From Nannocystis bainbridge (GTDB lineage: Bacteria > Myxococcota_A > Polyangia > Nannocystales > Nannocystaceae): 64,000 bases of DNA. The notes under the pieces are model-generated. The model had not been told where the DNA came from, made no database searches, and saw only the letters and a list, made by a program, of their open reading frames with translations. Position 1 is the first letter of the stretch. The number at the start of each line of letters is the position of its first letter. The translations under genes were made by a program, and so were the position numbers. Positions 45,797-54,763 of the stretch are shown piece after piece. The stretch lies in assembly GCF_028368995.1 (NCBI RefSeq), contig NZ_JAQNDL010000001.1, forward strand, positions 3,870,001 to 3,934,000. Reading direction: 5' to 3'.

Positions 45797-47416
45797 TCAC
45801 TTTTGGCTCAGCGTCTCGCTGTACGCGTCCTGTCCGCTGTCGGGGTCGATGAAGCGCACCAGCACCTCGTCGGCGGCCGGGTCGAACGTGATGATGCAAC
45901 CGTGCGGGCTCGCCGAGCCGAACGAGAACTGCGACCCGGCGAGGAAGTCGCCGAGGATGTTGGTGTTGCCGCCGGTCACGGCGATCTCGCGCGTCTTGGC
46001 GACCACCCCGTCACCGTCCGGCTCGATGTGGCTGATGAAGCACGTGTGGAAGTCCCCCGACAGGAACCAGACGTTGGCGACCGCCTCGCTGGCGATGAAA
46101 TCGAGCAGCTCCTGGCGCTGCAGCGGGTAGCCCTCCCAGCGGTCGTTGGCCGCGAAGTCCCACGGGATCGTCGGCATGTCGGTGATCGGCACCGAGTTGA
46201 GGATCACCTTGAAGTGACACGGGCTCGTCTGCAGCCGCTGCTTGAGCCACGCCATCTGCTCCTTGCTGATGTAGATCGGGTCGCCCGAGTTCGCGGTCGA
46301 CGGCTTCCGCTCGGTCCGGCAGTCGAGCACGATGAACTCGACCGTCAGGCCCCAGCGGAAGCTCTGCCACACGCGGAAGTCCTGCGGCGCATCGGTCACA
46401 GGGATGGCCTCGAAGTACGAGGTCATCGCGTCCTGCAGCCGCTGCGGATCGATCGTCTCCGGGTTGAAGTCGTTGGTGACCTCGTGGTCGTCGAGCGTGC
46501 AATAGAGGCCGGCGCGCGCGTAAGCCAGGGCCATGCCGCCGGCGTCGGCGACCGCGAGGTACGACTGCCAGCTGCTGCGATAGTCCGCCAGCGACATCTC
46601 GCCGTCGTTGTAGGCCATGTCGCCGAGGTGGAGGAAGACGTCGTAGTACTCGTCGCTGGTCCGCTGCAGCGCCGGCCACGGGAAGTTGTCGAGCCCGTTG
46701 CAGCACGAGATCGCCACCGTGATCGGCTCGAGCGCGTCGTCGGCGATCGCGGTGCGGAACTCGCCCAGCATCCCCCGCGCGATCGGCTCGCCGCCGTCGG
46801 TGGTGAAGAAGCCGTAGCGGTACCACTGGCCCGGACACAGCCCGTCGACGAGCTGCCGCAAGTAGCCGCTCTCGTCGGGCATCACCTCGAGCTCGTGGAC
46901 CACCCGCACCGTGCCGGGCGCGTCGCCCGGCTGCCACACGCGCAGCAGCGCCGGCTCCGGCAGCTCGCTGCGGCCGTGCAGCAGCGCCGACTCCTGCCGC
47001 ATCGCGCCGGCCATCACCGCGGTCGGGAACCGGGCCAGATCCTCGGCCAGCGCGTCGGGGGCGAAGGCGATCTCGCGGCCCTCGCAGGCCTGCGGCTCGG
47101 CGCCCATGTCGCTCGGCTCGCCGGTGCTGCTGGAGGTCGTGCTGTCGTCGCCGGTGGTGGTCGAGTCGACGCCGGTGGTCGTCGTCCCGTCGGTGCCGGT
47201 GGCCGACGTGCTCGTGGTCGGCGCGTCGGTGGTCGGCACCTCGCCGCCGGTCGTGCTGCTGCCGGCGCCGGTGCTGCTGCCGTCGGGCCCCTCGGTGCCC
47301 GCCATCACGTCGTCGGCGCAGGCCGGCACCGCCACCAGCGTCGCACCTGCGAGTTTTAAAAAGTCTCGCCGCGCGAGCTTTCGTGGGCCCCCGGTCTCGT
47401 CATCGTGGTCGGACAT
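45797..47416 (-). CDS. PhoD-like alkaline phosphatase/phosphodiesterase, Tat-exported
   Basis: 539 residues from ATG 47416. A Tat signal (KLARRDFLKLAGATLVAVPAC) ends in a possible lipobox Cys. A long Ser/Thr/Gly/Asp linker (about 35-90) follows, then the N-terminal Ig-like PhoD domain (VRVVHELEVMPDES). The metallophosphoesterase core has SCCNG, LHLGDMAYNDGEMS, CTLDDHEVTNDF, FLSGDFHTCF and VTGGNTN, which supply the Fe/Ca ligands. It hydrolyses phosphate mono- or diesters outside the cell, probably for phosphate acquisition. No Pho-box was recognised. Confidence 0.92.
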   Translation of the reverse strand: MSDHDDETGGPRKLARRDFLKLAGATLVAVPACADDVMAGTEGPDGSSTGAGSSTTGGEVPTTDAPTTSTSATGTDGTTTTGVDSTTTGDDSTTSSSTGEPSDMGAEPQACEGREIAFAPDALAEDLARFPTAVMAGAMRQESALLHGRSELPEPALLRVWQPGDAPGTVRVVHELEVMPDESGYLRQLVDGLCPGQWYRYGFFTTDGGEPIARGMLGEFRTAIADDALEPITVAISCCNGLDNFPWPALQRTSDEYYDVFLHLGDMAYNDGEMSLADYRSSWQSYLAVADAGGMALAYARAGLYCTLDDHEVTNDFNPETIDPQRLQDAMTSYFEAIPVTDAPQDFRVWQSFRWGLTVEFIVLDCRTERKPSTANSGDPIYISKEQMAWLKQRLQTSPCHFKVILNSVPITDMPTIPWDFAANDRWEGYPLQRQELLDFIASEAVANVWFLSGDFHTCFISHIEPDGDGVVAKTREIAVTGGNTNILGDFLAGSQFSFGSASPHGCIITFDPAADEVLVRFIDPDSGQDAYSETLSQK

Positions 47417-47836
47417 CGCGGGCCCGACTTTATGGGCACTCCGCATCACATCGCTGCGAACTCGGCGTGACCTTCAGCGCGCGGCTGCCCGGGCCCGGCG
47501 GATGCAGAAGCGCCGAGCATGGCCGCGAAGACACGCCGCGCGGTTCGTGCGAGGTCCCGATCCCGGGGCCCCGTCGGGCCTGTTTGCGGCGCTCGAAGGC
47601 GGCGGGATGGAAGGTGCCGGGGGTGACAGGCGCGCTCTCGAGTCTCGCGGGGTGTCGGACCTGCTCGCGGCGCTCGCCGTCATTGATGATATGTCCTAAA
47701 AGACATATCAATGCATCCCGGTGCGCAGGCCTGCGGCTGGAGGGCGACGCCGAGCGGGGGCGCTTGCCGACAGGCGTGAAACGCGCTGTGGCCGGCCGTA
47801 TTGGTCGATCGGCGCTCCTCGTGGTACCGTGGCGCG
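47417..47836. other. Intergenic stretch between divergent genes
   Basis: About 420 bp between the PhoD gene (minus) and the endostatin-like lipoprotein (plus). The only clear structure is an AT-rich palindrome at 47681-47713. Promoters for both sides should be here. Confidence 0.55.
47681..47713. repeat. Palindromic element with extended AT-rich arms
   Basis: TGATATGTC-CTAAAA-GACATATCA is a perfect 9-bp stem (47687-47710). CATTGA on the left can also pair with TCAATG on the right. One of the strongest copies of the family by stem length. Confidence 0.85.
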
Positions 47837-48709
47837 GTGTCGCGCAGCGTCTTCATCGCGCTCGTCGCCCTCGCCGGGTGCACGGCGCCCGGGCTCGATC
47901 ACTTCCTGACCGCTCCGCCGCAGCAGGACGCGACCACCCGCGCGGAGTCCTCGAGCTCCGGTTCGACGGGCGGCGACCCGGACTCGAGCACGGGGACCTC
48001 GGTCATGACCTCGACGACCTCGACCGGCACCACGGACGGCCCGGGCGGCTCCGAGACGGACAGCGACGGCAGCAGCGGCGACGGCAGCAGCAGCAGCACG
48101 ACCGGCAGCGTCGGCGAGTGCGGGGACGGCCTCGTCGACGTCGACGAGGAGTGCGACGACGCCAACGCCGACCCCGACGACGGCTGCGCCGCCTGCTTTC
48201 GCGACCGGTGGGTCTTCGCCACCAGCATGATGTTCCAGCCCGACCTCATCGGCGGCCTCGCCGGGGCCGACAGCCTGTGCGGCCAGCTCGCCAACCAGGC
48301 CGGCCTCGGCGACAATTGGCAGAGCTACCGCGCCTGGCTCAGCGACAGCAGCACCAGCGCCGGCGAGCGCATCTTCGCCGGCATGGGTCGCTACCGCCGC
48401 CGCGACGGCGTGGTCATCGCCGAGAACTTCGAGCAGTTCCTCTCGGGCACGCTCAGCGCCACCTTCGACGTCGACGAGTTCGGCCAGACCGCCCTCGGCG
48501 GTGCCTGGACCGGCACCCTGCCCGACGGCACCGCTGCTGTCGGCGTCAGCCACTGCGACGACTGGACGATCGACGACCTGGCGGCGATCCAGGGCCACTA
48601 CGGTCAGAGTGGCGCGATCGACGGCCGCTGGACCTTCGATCCCGACGCCGCTTTCAACCCGACCAGTTGCGCCGGGACGCTGCGGCTCTACTGCTTCGAG
48701 GGCGCCTGA
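47837..48709 (+). CDS. Lipoprotein with DUF4215-type Cys repeat and endostatin-like (DUF1554-type) domain
   Basis: 290 residues from GTG 47837. The signal ends in LAGC, then a Ser/Thr/Gly/Asp linker of about 80 residues. A DUF4215-like Cys motif follows (ECGDGLVDVDEECDDANADPDDGCAAC). The C-terminal domain begins WVFATSMMFQPDLIGGLAGADSLCGQLA and ends LRLYCFEG, with the YRAWLSDSSTSAGERI strand typical of endostatin-like folds in bacterial lipoproteins. It is probably a surface-exposed binding protein. The next gene is a paralogue 3 bp downstream. Confidence 0.8.
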   Translation: MSRSVFIALVALAGCTAPGLDHFLTAPPQQDATTRAESSSSGSTGGDPDSSTGTSVMTSTTSTGTTDGPGGSETDSDGSSGDGSSSSTTGSVGECGDGLVDVDEECDDANADPDDGCAACFRDRWVFATSMMFQPDLIGGLAGADSLCGQLANQAGLGDNWQSYRAWLSDSSTSAGERIFAGMGRYRRRDGVVIAENFEQFLSGTLSATFDVDEFGQTALGGAWTGTLPDGTAAVGVSHCDDWTIDDLAAIQGHYGQSGAIDGRWTFDPDAAFNPTSCAGTLRLYCFEGA

Positions 48710-48712
48710 GCC

Positions 48713-49800
48713 ATGAAGCTCCGCGCCGCCCTCGGCCTGGCCCTGCCGCTCGCGCCGGCGTGCCTGCCCACCCACGAGCCCGGCGCGGGCGCGACCTCGT
48801 CGACGACGAGCAGCGGTACCTCGAGCTTCGGCGATCTCTCTCAAACCGCCGCGCCGACCACGACGGCGATCGACCCGACCCCGACCACCACGACGACGAG
48901 CAGCACCACCGACGCGTCGACCGGCGACCCTGGCCCGGCCTGCGGCGACGGTCAGGTCGACCTCGGCGAGGACTGCGACCTCGGCCCGGACAACAGCAAC
49001 AATGGCGCGTGCACGCTGATGTGCGACCCGGCGACCTGCGGCGACGGCCTGTTGTGGCTCGGCGAGGAGGACTGCGACTTCGGCCCGGGCAACGTCGGCG
49101 AGTACGGCGGCTGCCGCCCGGACTGCACGTGGGCGCCCCGCTGCGGCGACGGCAAGCTCGACGCGGGCCTCGAAGAGTGCGACCTCGGCCTCCTCAACGG
49201 CACCGGCATGGGGCTCGAGGACAGGGTCCCCCTTGCAGCGCCACGTGCCGCTGGCAAGGCCGAATGGTGTTCCTCAGCAGCGCGACCTACGACGGCGACC
49301 TCGGCGGCCTGTCCGGCGCCGACCTCCGCTGCCGCAACCTGGCCGCGGCCGCCGGCCTCGAGCACGCGCAGAGCTTCCGCGCCTGGCTGAGCGACGGCGT
49401 CGACGCGCCGCTGAGCCGCTTTGAGCAGGTCGACCTGCAAGGCGCGCCCTACGTGCTGCCGAACGGACGGATCGTCGCCGCCGACTTCACCGAGTTGATC
49501 GAGCAGGGGCCACGCACCGGGATCGCGCTGACCGAGACGGGCGCGCATGTGACGGAACAATTCGTGTGGACCAATACGTCGGCGTTCGGCGAACCGTTCA
49601 GCGCGGCCGACCACTGCGCCGGCTGGACCACCAACAGCAACCTCGCCGCCGCCCGCACCGGCTACAACGCGCTGGAGCTCGAGATGGGACCCGCCTGGGA
49701 CGCCTGGCGCGACGAACGCCAGTGGACCAGCGTCCTCGCCTGGAAGTGCGACAAGCTGTGGCCCCTCTACTGCTTCGAGGACGGCGACCTCGAGGATTAA
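48713..49800 (+). pseudogene. Frameshifted paralogue: DUF4215-type repeats plus endostatin-like lipoprotein
   Basis: The frame from ATG 48713 gives a signal (LALPLAPACLP), a Thr/Ser linker and three Cys repeats (CGDGQVDLGEDCDLG, CGDGLLWLGEEDCDF, CGDGKLDAGLEECDLG). It then shifts out of frame and stops at 49390 after meaningless sequence. The endostatin-like domain (RMVFLSSATYDGDLGGLSGAD to LWPLYCFEDGDLED) continues in another frame to TAA 49798-49800. Adding one C to the C5 run at 49228-49232 restores a continuous reading through VPPCSATCRWQGRMVF. Either a true frameshift, a phase-variable tract or a sequencing error. A hairpin follows the distal stop. Confidence 0.82.
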
Positions 49801-49805
49801 AGGTT

Positions 49806-49879
49806 GACCGATCGGACCTGCCTGATCGGTCATGTCCGAAACGACATGCTCTACCGAGCATGTCCCCTCGAACATGCTC
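49806..49879. repeat. Three adjoining palindromes after the frameshifted gene
   Basis: GACCGATC-N10-GATCGGTC (49806-49831) starts 5 bp after the distal stop and may act as its terminator. CATGTC-CGAAAC-GACATG (49831-49848) and GAGCATGT-CCCCTCGA-ACATGCTC (49856-49879) follow. The last two belong to the window-wide family. Confidence 0.8.
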
Positions 49880-50023
49880 CGTCGGCCACCCTCAGATCTC
49901 GTGGGCCTGCGGCGGCTGAGCGCCGAGTAGCTCCCCCCGGCGCGGGTCTTATGGCCTCACCGGCCGAGCTCGACCCTCAGGCCCAGCTCGGCGTCGGCGC
50001 GCGCGACCGCCTCCGCGCGGCCC

Positions 50024-51820
50024 TCAGTACACGCGGAAGCCGTAGTCGAAGAACGCGTGTTTAAAGCTGCTGCCGGCCGGCACTGGCAGGCGGGCGTCGC
50101 GGATCAGCTCGATCATGCAGACCGCGGCGGGATCGCTGGCGGGGCGGCCGACCGGCTTGATCTGCGTCAGGCGGCCGTCCTTCGTCAGCATGAACTTGAA
50201 CGTCACCGTCGACTCGAGCTCGACCCCGTGCTGGCGCCCGCACTGGGCCGCGGCCGGGCGGAAGGGCTTCAGCAGGTCGTCGATCTGGCCCTCGGTGACC
50301 ACCGTCGCCTCGTTCGGGTCGTCGACGATGTCGTAGTTGACCGGCTCCTTCGCGCCTGTCTCGGAGGACTTGATCGTTCGGCCGGCCTTGAGCGCCGTCG
50401 GCTCGGGGTGGCTCGGCGGCAGCGGCTCGGGCGGCGTGCTCGGCAGCGCCACCGGTGGGTCGTCCGGCTCGGGCGGCGGCTCCTGGGGCTCGCCTGCGGC
50501 CTCGATCGGCGGGTCCTGCGACGGCACCGGCGGCGTGGTCTCGAGCACGCGTGGGTCGGTCGCGGCCGGGGGTTGGCCGTCGAGCGGGGCCACGGCCGCA
50601 GCCGGCGCGACCATGGGCGCGGGGCCCGGCGGTGGGGCGCCGGTGACGTACTCGAGGCCCGGGGTGCCGACGAGGACCCACGCGATCAGGCCTGCGGCGA
50701 TCAGCGCCAGGACGATCGTGACGCCGACGCTGCTCTCTTTGACCGGCGCGGAGCCGCTGGTGGCGCTCTTGATCGGTCCGGACGAGATCTTGGCGGGTAC
50801 GGCGGAGGCTTCGGCGCGGCCGATGCGGTTGTCGTCGAGCAGGGCGAGGCGCAGTTCCATGATGTTTTGATAGCGCTCCTCGGGGGCCTTGCTCAGGGCC
50901 TTGAGGATCACCCGCTCGACCACGCCGGGGATGTTGGCGTCGGGCGCGACCCGCCGCGGCGGGATCGGCGTGTCGAGCAGCTGCATCGCCAGCACGGTCG
51001 TCTGCTTGCCGCTCTTGAACGGGCACGAACCGGTCAGCAATTCGTAGAGGAGCACGCCGACGGCGTAGATGTCGACGCGTGGGTCGGGCTTGGACCCGCG
51101 GATCAGCTCCGGCGCCATGTACTCCGGCGTCGAAAGCAGCACGCCGCCGGCCAGCAGGCCCTCGGGCAGATCTTCGTCGACGATGCGCGCGAGGCCGAAG
51201 TCGACCACCTTCACATAATCGTCGCTGCTGGCGTGGCGCACCCGGTACACGTTGCTCGGCTTGAGGTCGCGGTGGATCACCCCTTGCGCGTGGGCCGCCT
51301 CGAGCGCGTCGCAGATGTGCAGGAACATCGGCAGCACGCGCGTCCACGGCAGCGGCCCGTGGCGGGTCAACGTCTCGCGCAGGCTCTCGCCCTCGAGCAG
51401 CTCCGTGACGATGTACGCCAGCACGGCGTCGGTGCCGAAGTCGACCACGTCGCCGATGTGCGGGTGATGCAGGCGCGACGCGACGCGCGCCTCCTGGACG
51501 AACCGTCGCTGCACGACATCGAGCGCGCCGCGGTTAAAGTTGGCGTTGCGCAGGACCTTGACCGCGAACCGGCGGTCGCCGCCGGCCACGGCCCGGGCCT
51601 CGTACACGGTCGCCAGCCCGCGCCCGCCGAGCGATCGCACCAGCCGGTAGTTGCCGACGGTGCGCTCGATCAGGTCGTCGGGCTCATCGGGCTCGGCGAG
51701 CTTGGCGAAGCGATTGCCGCTGCGCGACGCCGGGTCCGCCTCCTGCGCGAGGCTGGGAATTTTGATGACTCCCGAGGATTCACCGGGGGCCGGCTCGAGC
51801 GTGTGGGACGACGGGTCCAT
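50024..51820 (-). CDS. Transmembrane Ser/Thr protein kinase
   Basis: 598 residues. The kinase domain spans about 58-330: Gly loop LGGRGLATVYEA, Lys in FAVKVLRNANF, catalytic IHRDLKPSN, VVDFGLARI, PEYMAPELIRG. A juxtamembrane stretch leads to one helix at about 366-386 (VGVTIVLALIAAGLIAWVLVG). A Pro-rich periplasmic linker (PPPEPDDPPVALPSTPPEP) and a C-terminal TonB/AgmX-like domain follow (LKPFRPAAAQCGRQHGVELESTVTFKFML...IKPVGRPA). All catalytic residues are intact. The C-terminal domain resembles that of myxobacterial gliding/envelope proteins, so an envelope-sensing kinase is likely. Targets unknown. Confidence 0.93.
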   Translation of the reverse strand: MDPSSHTLEPAPGESSGVIKIPSLAQEADPASRSGNRFAKLAEPDEPDDLIERTVGNYRLVRSLGGRGLATVYEARAVAGGDRRFAVKVLRNANFNRGALDVVQRRFVQEARVASRLHHPHIGDVVDFGTDAVLAYIVTELLEGESLRETLTRHGPLPWTRVLPMFLHICDALEAAHAQGVIHRDLKPSNVYRVRHASSDDYVKVVDFGLARIVDEDLPEGLLAGGVLLSTPEYMAPELIRGSKPDPRVDIYAVGVLLYELLTGSCPFKSGKQTTVLAMQLLDTPIPPRRVAPDANIPGVVERVILKALSKAPEERYQNIMELRLALLDDNRIGRAEASAVPAKISSGPIKSATSGSAPVKESSVGVTIVLALIAAGLIAWVLVGTPGLEYVTGAPPPGPAPMVAPAAAVAPLDGQPPAATDPRVLETTPPVPSQDPPIEAAGEPQEPPPEPDDPPVALPSTPPEPLPPSHPEPTALKAGRTIKSSETGAKEPVNYDIVDDPNEATVVTEGQIDDLLKPFRPAAAQCGRQHGVELESTVTFKFMLTKDGRLTQIKPVGRPASDPAAVCMIELIRDARLPVPAGSSFKHAFFDYGFRVY

Positions 51821-51964
51821 AAGACGGGAGCAGCGGGAGCGATCCGAATCATAACCGAGGCAGGCGACATGGATCGAATCCGTCGCCAGAACGCGAGCGC
51901 CCGCGCGTTATCGCACAATCGCTCCGGCGAAGAAAGCAGCTTGCCGCAGGGGCGCGACTCGAAG

Positions 51965-51980
51965 CTGTCCCTCGGGACAG
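51965..51980. repeat. Palindromic element (CTGTCC-CTCG-GGACAG)
   Basis: Perfect 6-bp stem with CTCG loop in the gap between divergent kinase and envelope-protein genes. Confidence 0.85.
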
Positions 51981-52111
51981 GAACTCGGGCGCGCGCAGGT
52001 CGAGATCCGTCACCGATCTGCGAGCCTCGCCGTCGATGCCTGCGCACACCTCCCGGCGTCGGACTCGGCTTGTAATCACCGGGTCGGTCACGCATCGTAC
52101 TCGAGCCCGTG

Positions 52112-53413
52112 ATGCCCTCTGCCCGTCGCGCTGCGTTGTCTCTGGCCTGTCTCGGCGCGCTGGCGCTCGCCTGGGCCGCCCCGGCGCTGGCGAACGCCGC
52201 TCCGGTCGGGCCACCGCCCAAGCTGCCCGACGTGGGTCCGCCGCCGGCCCTGCCGGACTTCGGCTCGCAGAACGTCCCGCCCCAGAGCCCTGGCCCGACC
52301 GCGCCGCCGACCACCGCCGCGCCGACGCCCGTCAAGCCCGCCCCCGGGCCGCCGGTGATGCGCCCGTCCGTACGGCCCGCGCCCGCGCCGGTCCCGACGC
52401 CGCCGCCGCCTGCCGCTGAACCTCCCGTCGAGTCGGTGCCGCCGCCGGCCGCGCCGGGCTCGCCGCCGCCGGTGACGAGCCCGGTGCCGACCCCGCCGCC
52501 ACCTGTCCCTTCGGTCAGCTCGCCCGGCGCCGACCCGACGCAGCCGGCGCCCGAGGGTCCGGCGCCGCAGGGCACGCGGGCGCCGATGATCGCGGGCGCC
52601 GACCCGACCGGGTCCGACGCCAAGCCGGACAAGCCGGCCGAGCCGAAGTCGCAGGAGGAGATCGAAGAAGAGGCGGCCCGGGCCCGGCGCAAGCAGCCGA
52701 AGAAATGGCGCCACGCCGGCCTCATCCTCGAGCCGCGGTTCGGCACCCTCGGCTGCACGCGGGAGTTCTGCGCCGGCAGTGCCGGCCACCACGAGCGGCC
52801 CGGCGCGCTGCTCGGCGGCTTCGTCGGCGGCAACCTGCTCGGCCTGGTCGACCTCGGCATCGAGGCCCAGTGGGGCACGCTGCGGCCGGGCGACCTCGCG
52901 GGCAAGAACGCCGTGACGCTCTACGGCATCGACCCGGCCCGCCTCGAGCAGGCGCTGTCGGAGCGGCTCGGCACCGAGGTCGACGTCGACTTCAACCAGC
53001 TGACCGTCGAGAGCGCCAAGGCGCGGGCCGTCAGCGCCGGCCCGGCCCTGCGGATCCACTTCCTCCGCAAGGGCCGCGGCGTCGCGTACATCGGCACCGG
53101 CATCCACTACCAGCTGTGGCGCAACCGCTACGAGACCACCGGCGGCCCGACCCGCATGGACTTCCACGGCTTCGTCGCCCCGTTCCGCGTCGGCGGCGGC
53201 GCCTTCGTCCACCCCAACATCGCCGTCACCGGCGAGTTCGCCTATCACTACGCGTTCTATGTCATCACCGGGGTCAGTCACCCCGAGCTGTCCGGGGTGG
53301 CCCCGCTGTCGATCATCGAGGGCGCGGCGCTCGACGCCGGCACCAACCTCCGCAAGGGGCTGCCGCACTTCTGGTCGTTCTCCGTCAGCGTCCGCTTCCG
53401 CCTGGGCCTGTGA
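52112..53413 (+). CDS. Outer-membrane-type protein with Pro-rich N-terminal region
   Basis: 433 residues from ATG 52112 (a GTG at 52109 is adjacent). A Sec signal ends in ALANA. Residues about 30-185 are almost all Pro, Ala, Val and Gly (PPPPAAEPPVESVPPPAAPG). The C-terminal 230 residues alternate hydrophobic and polar residues with Gly/aromatic turns (GLVDLGIEAQWGTLRPG, VAYIGTGIHYQLWRNRYE, FSVSVRFRLGL) and end in a hydrophobic terminal strand, which suggests a beta-barrel. No family name recognised. Confidence 0.72.
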   Translation: MPSARRAALSLACLGALALAWAAPALANAAPVGPPPKLPDVGPPPALPDFGSQNVPPQSPGPTAPPTTAAPTPVKPAPGPPVMRPSVRPAPAPVPTPPPPAAEPPVESVPPPAAPGSPPPVTSPVPTPPPPVPSVSSPGADPTQPAPEGPAPQGTRAPMIAGADPTGSDAKPDKPAEPKSQEEIEEEAARARRKQPKKWRHAGLILEPRFGTLGCTREFCAGSAGHHERPGALLGGFVGGNLLGLVDLGIEAQWGTLRPGDLAGKNAVTLYGIDPARLEQALSERLGTEVDVDFNQLTVESAKARAVSAGPALRIHFLRKGRGVAYIGTGIHYQLWRNRYETTGGPTRMDFHGFVAPFRVGGGAFVHPNIAVTGEFAYHYAFYVITGVSHPELSGVAPLSIIEGAALDAGTNLRKGLPHFWSFSVSVRFRLGL

Positions 53414-53557
53414 GCGACGACGTCGCCGCCGCCCAGCCCGCAGTTCGGCCCGCAGTTGGCCTGCACGGCCCTGCCGGCCCGCGAGATTCGGACCGCGCTC
53501 TTTACGCACGCCGCCCGGATTTGACGCTCGCGGGACCCCGCTCTAAAGTCCGCGGCG

Positions 53558-54553
53558 ATGCTCCGCGGTCTGGTTCACCGTCTCGCCCCCCTCGGCTTCG
53601 CCTCCATGCTGGCCGTCTCCCTGTCGGCCGTCGCCGCTTGTGACGGCGCCGGCTCGTCCCCGCCGACCGTCGAGGTCACGAGCGACCAGCTCAAGCCGGG
53701 CGGCGTGTTCATCACCTACGTCAACGGCTGCGAGAAGGGCTGCGACCAGCTCGGCCGCGGCGACCTCGTGCTCGAGCTGAACGGCCAGCCGGTGTCGACC
53801 GCCAAGGACCTGCGCGTCAGCCAGATCGCCACCGGTCAGCCGGTCAAGCTCAAGGTGCAGAAGAAGGGCGGCCAGGTGGTCGAGGTCGAGATCGTCGCCA
53901 CCCCGAGCGAGAAGCTGCCGCCGATCAAGGAGGCCCCGCCGTTCTGGTCGGTGGGCGCCGCCGAGCTCGACAAGGCGCCCTTGTGGGCCCGCCGCAACCT
54001 GTACGGCCACGCCAGCCTCATGGCGATGCTCGTCAACATGGACGGCGGCATCACCGACGGCCGCCAGCTGGTCGGCAAGAAGCGCCTGATGCTGTTCTGG
54101 GACTGGGCGACCCGCGAGGAGCAGGCCCAGGCCGCCAACATGCTGCGCGTGCTGCAGATGGCCCGCGACGACCTGCAGAACTCGGGCGTGGAGATCATGT
54201 TCACGCACATCCAGTTCCCGTCCAACACCCGCGTGGCGCCGATGAACGACTCCGGCCTCCGCCAGTGGCAGAAGACCAGCGGCCTGCCCGACAAGGGCAC
54301 GCTGCCGACCTACCGCTTCCCCAACGCCACCGAGTACCAGCCGTCCCGCGAGCTCGGCCTCGAGGGCGCGACGACCTACCAGCAGTACCTGCGCCAGCCG
54401 CCGGCGATCGTCCTCCTCGACGAGGACGGCATCGTCCGCTGGCACTCCGAGGGCATCCAGACCCCGCCCGCCGGCGACGAGCTGGCCGGCAAGGGCAAGG
54501 ACGACCAGTGGACGATCATCCAGGCGATCGAGTTCGCCAAGAAGGAGCTCTGA
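53558..54553 (+). CDS. Lipoprotein with PDZ-like and thioredoxin-like domains
   Basis: 331 residues. The signal ends in AVAAC (lipobox). A PDZ-like domain follows (VFITYVNGCEKGCDQLGRGDLVLELNGQPVSTAKDLR) with Cys residues in the carboxylate-binding loop region. The C-terminal half has a thioredoxin-like fold pattern (RLMLFWDWATREEQAQAANML, GTLPTYRFPNATEYQP, PPAIVLLDEDGIVRWHSEGI) but lacks a CxxC pair, so redox activity is not expected. An envelope scaffold or chaperone role is a guess. A 14-bp hairpin follows. Confidence 0.78.
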   Translation: MLRGLVHRLAPLGFASMLAVSLSAVAACDGAGSSPPTVEVTSDQLKPGGVFITYVNGCEKGCDQLGRGDLVLELNGQPVSTAKDLRVSQIATGQPVKLKVQKKGGQVVEVEIVATPSEKLPPIKEAPPFWSVGAAELDKAPLWARRNLYGHASLMAMLVNMDGGITDGRQLVGKKRLMLFWDWATREEQAQAANMLRVLQMARDDLQNSGVEIMFTHIQFPSNTRVAPMNDSGLRQWQKTSGLPDKGTLPTYRFPNATEYQPSRELGLEGATTYQQYLRQPPAIVLLDEDGIVRWHSEGIQTPPAGDELAGKGKDDQWTIIQAIEFAKKEL

Positions 54554-54577
54554 GCCGCTGACGCCGGCCTGAGCCGC

Positions 54578-54612
54578 ATGGCCCTTCGGACCTGTCCGAA
54601 GGGCCATTTGCA
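54578..54612 (+). terminator. Probable terminator of the PDZ-thioredoxin lipoprotein gene
   Basis: Perfect 14-bp stem ATGGCCCTTCGGAC / GTCCGAAGGGCCAT with only 2 nt between, then TTGCATTTA. Its inner half (TTCGGAC-CT-GTCCGAA) also resembles the palindromic family turned inside out. Confidence 0.75.
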
Positions 54613-54681
54613 TTTAAGCCGGCCGAACTCGGGTCGCGAGGTCATCACGCCGGCTCGCCCGGGCCGTGGCCCCGATGGCCA

Positions 54682-54749
54682 GGACATGTCCTCCGGGACA
54701 TGTCCATGTGAATATGTTCATCTGGACATGTCTATCGGGACATGTCCAC
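54682..54749. repeat. Tandem cluster of three palindromic elements
   Basis: GGACATGTCC-TCCG-GGACATGTCC (54682-54705), a degenerate CATGTGAATATGTTCATC unit, and TGGACATGTC-TATC-GGGACATGTCCA (54723-54748). It lies just beyond the stop of the TIGR02270 gene. Confidence 0.9.
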
Positions 54750-54763
54750 GATCATCTCGCTGC

